Shown here in pieces: positions 60,399 to 64,000 of a DNA stretch of 64,000 nt (positions within the stretch are counted from its first letter, which is position 1; each line of letters starts with the position of its first letter). The DNA comes from Subdoligranulum variabile. Lineage in GTDB: Bacteria > Bacillota > Clostridia > Oscillospirales > Ruminococcaceae. Under the pieces are notes generated by a model that was not told the DNA's origin, searched no databases, and was given only the letters and a program-made list of their open reading frames with translations. Where the stretch lies: assembly GCA_004554775.1 (NCBI GenBank), contig SFKI01000003.1, positions 186,001 through 250,000 of the forward strand, written 5' to 3'. Position numbers and translations under genes: made by a program.

Positions 60399-60482
60399 AT
60401 GAGCTATCTTATCAGTCTTTTCGTGTCTGTCATGGCCGATGTTACCGCGTACATAGTCAAAAGATGGATTGACAATCACTGA
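60399..60482 (+). CDS. 27-residue hydrophobic peptide (type I toxin-like)
   Basis: ATG 60399 follows AAAGGAG at ideal spacing. The peptide MSYLISLFVSVMADVTAYIV plus a charged tail KRWIDNH has one membrane helix and a basic end, like short Firmicutes type I toxins. A strong terminator follows 15 nt after the stop, so it is a separate short transcript. No antisense antitoxin RNA could be confirmed by eye. Confidence 0.6.
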   Translation: MSYLISLFVSVMADVTAYIVKRWIDNH

Positions 60483-60496
60483 GCCGTGACAAAATA

Positions 60497-60533
60497 AAAA
60501 AGGTCGCTGTACTGCAATACAGCGACCTTTTTT
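60497..60533. terminator. Terminator shared by the small peptide and tRNA fragment A2
   Basis: AAAAAGGTCGCTGTA and TACAGCGACCTTTTTT form a 15-bp perfect stem with a 6-nt loop, with T-runs in both directions. Confidence 0.88.
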
Positions 60534-60735
60534 GGTGCGACCGGGAGGATTCGAACCTCTGGCCTTCCGGATCGGAGAACTACGACAGGGCAGTATAGAC
60601 CGACGTTATACCGTGAATTTTGTTGGCTCTGCACAGTAGAGCCCAAAACAAGAAAAAGCCCATTGTTGGTTGTCACAACAGGCTTTTTCGGCATTTTGAG
60701 GGGCGACTGCACAGTAGTGGTCAAATGGTGGTCAA
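60534..60735 (-). repeat. Repeat A, copy 2: element end fused to a tRNA-Arg(CCG) 3' half
   Basis: The minus strand ends in CTCCGAT-CCGGA (anticodon loop with CCG and 3' stem), AGAGGTTCGAATCCT (T arm) and CGGTCGC-ACC (acceptor). The 5' side reads TAGTT, which cannot pair with CCGGA, and continues into the same sequence as A1. It is therefore a tRNA 3' half joined to element DNA. Confidence 0.78.
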
Positions 60736-60762
60736 CTTTTTAGGCGAATGACAAAAACGCAA

Positions 60763-60990
60763 TTACTGCTTGATCTCGCCATAGGTCCTTTTCATAGCCG
60801 CTTTCGATACGCCCCACTGCTTGCCGAACTTGCAAACATCCACACCGTTCACAAGCTTTCCATAAGAAACCGCCTTTCGCAAGGTGCTTTCACTCATGCC
60901 ACACAGTTCACTTGCGTCACCGAAAGATACCAATTCATCAAAAGGTGTACTGACCTGCTCACTATGCTCCCATAATTTATCACAAGATAC
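60763..60990 (-). pseudogene. Small HTH protein fragment (excisionase/regulator-like)
   Basis: The frame reads FDELVSFGDASELCGMSEST and then LRKAVSYGKLVNGVDVCKFG, KQWGVSKAAMKRTYGEIKQ and stop, a small helix-turn-helix protein type seen on clostridial mobile elements. There is no ATG upstream in frame; only TTG 60933 or the internal ATG 60897 could start it, and neither has a good ribosome site. It is 28 nt from repeat A2. The same C-terminal codons recur in relic A3 at 37.4 kb. Confidence 0.6.
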
Positions 60991-61031
60991 TTATCACTAT
61001 AAGGTCACAGTATCGTGATATTGTCAATATC
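60978..61031. promoter_or_regulatory. Nested inverted repeats upstream of the HTH fragment
   Basis: TATCA-caa-GATAC at 60978-60990 is mirrored by GTATC-g-TGATA at 61010-61020. TTATCAC is repeated at 60977 and 60991, and GATATTGTCAATATC (61017-61031) is nearly palindromic. The cluster looks like operator DNA of the small HTH regulator. Confidence 0.5.
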
Positions 61032-61050
61032 GTTACTTCAGATATTCACA

Positions 61051-61310
61051 ATTCATCTTTCCACAAATTCGATATAGTGCTGCGCGATTACTTAGTAATA
61101 CACACTTTTCAGCATTAAGAATCAGCGTTTGCATAACTATATTGTTAGAGCCGCCCTATTTTGTTCACGAAGGGGGCGGACAATATACGCTGTCTGCGAC
61201 ATATATTCGTCTGCATTAAAATTAGAATATAGATAATTTTAATAGTCTTTTTTACCTCATACTTAAAAGTCCGTTTTGGTGTGATTCCAAAACGGACTTT
61301 TAAGTATGAG
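61051..61310. repeat. Dispersed repeat B, copy 2, with 24-bp hairpin
   Basis: It matches 43891-44080, plus an extra block of about 65 nt (61,142-61,208). The terminal hairpin CTCATACTTAAAAGTCCG... is perfectly paired over 24 bp with the loop TGTGATT. It abuts the stop of the LacI gene at 61317 and may act as its terminator. Confidence 0.88.
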
Positions 61311-61316
61311 GTAATA

Positions 61317-62312
61317 TCAGGTCGTACCGCGCTCAACAATGGTCATCTGCAGGGTGACGTGATGGCTGGGTTCGCGGCCCTCCAGCACATCCAGCAAGGT
61401 GCGGGCCGCCATGATACTGGACATCGAAATCATCGTATCCAGCGAGGTCAGCCGCGGGCGGCAGGTCTCACAGAACGAGGAGTTGTTCTCGCCCATCAGC
61501 GAGATCTGCTGCGGCACCTGGATGCCCTGCTCTTTCAGAATGTTCAGTGCACCAATAGCGATCAGGTCGTTGGCGCAGATGATGCCGTCGGTATCAGGCT
61601 GTTCCCGCAGCATGCGCAGGGCAAAGCTTTCGCCGCCATCGACCGAAACCGGCACGCCTGTATAAACCGTGCTATGCACATGGGGATACCGCTTAACTGC
61701 AGATTCAAAGGCACTGCGGATCAACGCACCGCTGACACGATTTTCGTTGATGACCAGCAGCATTTGGCGGCGGCCGCGGCTAGTCAGATAATCCACACAG
61801 CTCTGGATACCTGCCACTTCGTCGGCACCAACAGAGTAGATGTTTGGTCGCGGAAAGGTCAGCGTATTATGCACCATAACCACCGGCGTGTTGGGCAGGT
61901 GGTGTTCCACCACGCGGGTGACCTTGCAGGCATCTCGGAACGCGCTGCCCAAGCAGACGGCACCCTCGACACGATGCCGTGCCAGATCTAGCATTGCGGT
62001 TTCTATGGCATCCGGTCCGTGGCCGATGTATTTGACGAAGCAGTAATAGCCATTGCGCATCAACTCATATTCTACGCGATGGCAGCCCTCCACCTGGTGC
62101 AAAGTATCAATATCATCGGTCAGAATACCAATGGTGCGGTTGGATTGGGTTACCAGGTTGCGGGCGTTGGTATCCGGCACATAGTTATGCTGTTTCAGCA
62201 GTTCCTGGATCTTTTCCCGCGTGGCACGGTTGACACCCGGCTTGCCGTTTACTACGCGGGAAACCGAACTGGCCGAGACGCCTGCCATTTTGGCTATATC
62301 GTAAATCGTCAT
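61317..62312 (-). CDS. LacI-family transcriptional regulator
   Basis: A 331-residue regulator: TIYDIAKMAGVSASSVSRVVNGKPGV (helix-turn-helix; core IYDIAKMAGVSASSVSRV), hinge NYVPDTNARNLVTQSNR, and effector domain with GIICANDLIAIGALNILKEQG. The gene lies 197 nt downstream of, and on the same strand as, the PEP-mutase family gene, with a small hairpin between. A near-palindromic TTGCAATGCAA (62,374-62,385 region) lies just upstream and may be its operator. The effector is unknown. Confidence 0.87.
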   Translation of the reverse strand: MTIYDIAKMAGVSASSVSRVVNGKPGVNRATREKIQELLKQHNYVPDTNARNLVTQSNRTIGILTDDIDTLHQVEGCHRVEYELMRNGYYCFVKYIGHGPDAIETAMLDLARHRVEGAVCLGSAFRDACKVTRVVEHHLPNTPVVMVHNTLTFPRPNIYSVGADEVAGIQSCVDYLTSRGRRQMLLVINENRVSGALIRSAFESAVKRYPHVHSTVYTGVPVSVDGGESFALRMLREQPDTDGIICANDLIAIGALNILKEQGIQVPQQISLMGENNSSFCETCRPRLTSLDTMISMSSIMAARTLLDVLEGREPSHHVTLQMTIVERGTT

Positions 62313-62454
62313 ATAAACTCTCTCTTGCCGGAAAAATTTTCTAAAATCAAGATAATTTTATTACATTCGAAAACCGATTGCAATGCAAATTTTCCTTGGT
62401 ACACTAAGATTGTACATTATTCGTAAGACTGTACAAGATAATTTGTAAAAATCC

Positions 62455-62469
62455 CAGCCGGTCCGGCTG
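62455..62469 (-). terminator. Small hairpin after the PEP-mutase family gene
   Basis: CAGCC and GGCTG pair around a short GC-rich loop and are followed on the minus strand by GGATTTTTAC. Confidence 0.5.
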
Positions 62470-62509
62470 AGATATAGAGGGACTTATCAGATTTTGAGCT
62501 TATTGGCTA

Positions 62510-63487
62510 TTATTTGCCATTCTTGGCGCGCAGTTCTTCCTCATAAGCACGGTACTTCTTATCCAGGGCGATGTAATTCTCGAACTTGAAGAGGTGGAAC
62601 TCATGGCCGATATTGAACTCACCGGTGGGGTCGATCTCGTGGTTTTCGCTGTAAACGGTGTTCTTGTTCTTGAAATTCTCGCGGAAGAATTCCAGCATAC
62701 CGCGGGCAGCGCCCTTCATGGCGACATGGTTGCTGACCAGGTGGAAGCCCCATTCCTGCATCTGCTCCAGCGTAGCATCGGGCTTGCCATCGGTGGCGTG
62801 GACATCGGGATAGAACAGGTAGCGCCCCGGCTTGGACAGGCGGCGGCTGATCTCGCGGCACTCGTCCTCGCAGTCAGCATGGCAGATGTTCTGGATCATG
62901 GTGATCTCAGCGCCTGCCTGGTAGCCCATCTCGGCACGGCGGATGGCTTCTTCCAGGCCCATACCGCCAAACTTGGCAATAGCGCCGGTCTGGGGTGCAC
63001 CGCCACCCTTGCAATCGGTACGGGCGATAATCATGCAGTCGGTGCCTTTGGTGGCCTCAACGGCAGCCTGGACGTTGGCAGCCCAGCGCTCGGCATCCAT
63101 ATAGCCGTAGCCGCTGGCGTAGGTGTAGCCGGTGGCGAAAGCACCGCTGTTGGTATCCTCGATGGAGATAGCCATCGCACCGACCTCGGCCAGCCGCTTG
63201 ACGTTGCGGTAGACCTGCATCGGGGTGCCGCCGCCGTTCTCGCCATCGATGATGACGGGCAGCTTGGTGGAGTTGCAGATACGCTCAGCTGCGTAGATGT
63301 ACTCCTCCCAGTTATACATACCGGCGGGAATGCCGTTCATAGCATATTCCAGTTCGCAGCTGCTGACCAGCACGGCATTATGGCCGACCAACTCGGCGCA
63401 GCGAGCAGACAGGCAGTCATAGACACAGGGTGCCCAGACGAATTCGCCTTTTTCGAGAAGTTCACGGATAGAATGTTCTGCAGACAT
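62510..63487 (-). CDS. Isocitrate lyase/PEP mutase superfamily enzyme
   Basis: A 325-residue barrel protein; ATG 63487 is preferred over a TTG two codons upstream. VWAPCVYDCLSARCAELVGH opens the family fold (core PCVYDCLSARCAE). The metal-binding region reads IIDGENGGGTP where methylisocitrate lyases have DADTGYG, with SIEDTNSGAFATG and MIIARTDCKGGG further on. The KKCGH loop of true isocitrate lyases is absent. Relatives cleave or rearrange C-C or C-P bonds of 2-oxo-acid-like substrates (oxaloacetate decarboxylase, phosphonopyruvate hydrolase, methylisocitrate lyase). Which reaction applies here cannot be told. Confidence 0.8.
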   Translation of the reverse strand: MSAEHSIRELLEKGEFVWAPCVYDCLSARCAELVGHNAVLVSSCELEYAMNGIPAGMYNWEEYIYAAERICNSTKLPVIIDGENGGGTPMQVYRNVKRLAEVGAMAISIEDTNSGAFATGYTYASGYGYMDAERWAANVQAAVEATKGTDCMIIARTDCKGGGAPQTGAIAKFGGMGLEEAIRRAEMGYQAGAEITMIQNICHADCEDECREISRRLSKPGRYLFYPDVHATDGKPDATLEQMQEWGFHLVSNHVAMKGAARGMLEFFRENFKNKNTVYSENHEIDPTGEFNIGHEFHLFKFENYIALDKKYRAYEEELRAKNGK

Positions 63488-63626
63488 AATCAAATCAACC
63501 TTTCTTATGGTTTTGGTTTGTTGTAGTTCTTATAGCAGAAAGTCCTTACAGATCGCAGCGGGCCAGTTCTCGGCTCAGCACCCGCTGAGGATGACGCAGC
63601 AGCATGGTGTGCCCCCCCCCTGAGAT
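63488..63626. other. Short gap with a C9 run
   Basis: Between the MATE gene and the PEP-mutase family gene there is no reading frame I can support. A run of nine C at about 63,613-63,621 is a likely error-prone site. Confidence 0.35.
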
Positions 63627-64000
63627 TCAGGTCGTTTCGTTGACATTTTTGATCCATCTACCCAGGACCAGCCGCCACAGGCAGAGAAAAGATTTACAGA
63701 TTGTATCCAGCTTGAGGCAGACAAACACCCAGAACGGGGACCAGCCCCAACGCAGTCCTGCCAGATAACCAATGGGGATGTTTAACCCCCACATGAAGAT
63801 CAGGTCTGCAAACATTAGGAAGCGGGTATCCCCGCCGCCCCGCAACACGCCTTTGCTCATGACGGACTGCACGGATTGGAACACCATCAGCAGGCTCATG
63901 GCCTGCAGCATCTGCATCGTAGCATCGCGGGATTCCGGCGACAGGTCGTACATGCCCACGATCCAGGGACTTACTACGGCGATGATGACACCGCCCAGCA
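63627..64000 (-). CDS. MATE-family efflux transporter, C-terminal part (partial)
   Basis: The frame is open to the window edge (upstream residues LGGVIIAVVSPWIVGMYDLSPE) and ends at 63627 with GRWIKNVNETT. FQSVQSVMSKGVLRGGGDTRFLM is the MATE signature before the last helices (core GVLRGGGDTRFLM), followed by YLAGLRWGWSPFWVFVCL. These transporters export drugs or metabolites using an ion gradient. The N-terminal two-thirds is outside the window. Confidence 0.85.
   Translation of the reverse strand, partial: LGGVIIAVVSPWIVGMYDLSPESRDATMQMLQAMSLLMVFQSVQSVMSKGVLRGGGDTRFLMFADLIFMWGLNIPIGYLAGLRWGWSPFWVFVCLKLDTICKSFLCLWRLVLGRWIKNVNETT

Overview
The window looks like a chromosome segment of a GC-rich gut Clostridia bacterium of the Faecalibacterium/Subdoligranulum/Gemmiger type (Oscillospiraceae). 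This is inferred from protein style, strong AGGAGG ribosome sites, a Tn1549-like conjugative element and the carbohydrate and amino-acid gene content. No taxonomic marker gene is present, so the genus is not proven.

Region 1 (1 to about 19,050) is the accessory end of an integrative conjugative element, read almost entirely on the minus strand: parM/parR, a ribbon-helix-helix protein, a C5-cytosine methyltransferase, an amidoligase plus gamma-glutamylcyclotransferase pair, a giant Cna-B surface protein interrupted by one in-frame TAG, DUF3846, a mobile metK, a toprim protein, a second DNA methyltransferase, a candidate oriT, MobC, a MOBP-type relaxase and DUF4314. The type IV secretion genes and the integrase must lie to the left. 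The element ends somewhere before an intact initiator tRNA gene at 19,099-19,174.

Region 2 (19.2-26 kb) is ordinary chromosome: a heterodimeric ABC exporter, a DMT transporter, a small lipoprotein and UDP-glucose dehydrogenase.

Region 3 (26-37.2 kb) is one amino-acid-type regulon. A nine-gene operon (M29-like peptidase, class V aminotransferase, a complete Liv-type ABC importer, an AroE paralogue, a small protein) faces a LacI-family regulator co-transcribed with a split ThrE-type exporter. Both promoters carry the same operator-like sequence over the -35 box, so I infer that this LacI protein controls amino-acid traffic and not sugar use.

Region 4 (37.4-43.6 kb) is a polyamine operon (decarboxylase, SpeE, SpeB, carboxyspermidine dehydrogenase, NspC). 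It is preceded by a leader of about 380 nt with its own promoter, a terminator directly before the first gene, and an upstream segment exactly complementary to the terminator's 5' arm. This reads as an attenuator, possibly an undescribed riboswitch, and is the most interesting signal in the window.

Region 5 (43.6-55.4 kb) is a sucrose/fructan locus: amylosucrase, a broken fructokinase, DUF624 and LacI on one strand, and a CUT1 ABC importer with GH32 on the other. Region 6 (55.4-61.3 kb) is a small mobile island: an N-terminally short tyrosine integrase, GNAT, a fused MazG-like/HhH-GPD protein, DUF6998, a PD-(D/E)xK protein and a 27-residue hydrophobic peptide. Scars made of tRNA 3' halves and covarying hairpin repeats lie at about 44 kb and about 60.5-61.3 kb. 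Region 7 (61.3-64 kb) holds a LacI regulator, a PEP-mutase/isocitrate-lyase family enzyme and the end of a MATE transporter that runs off the window.
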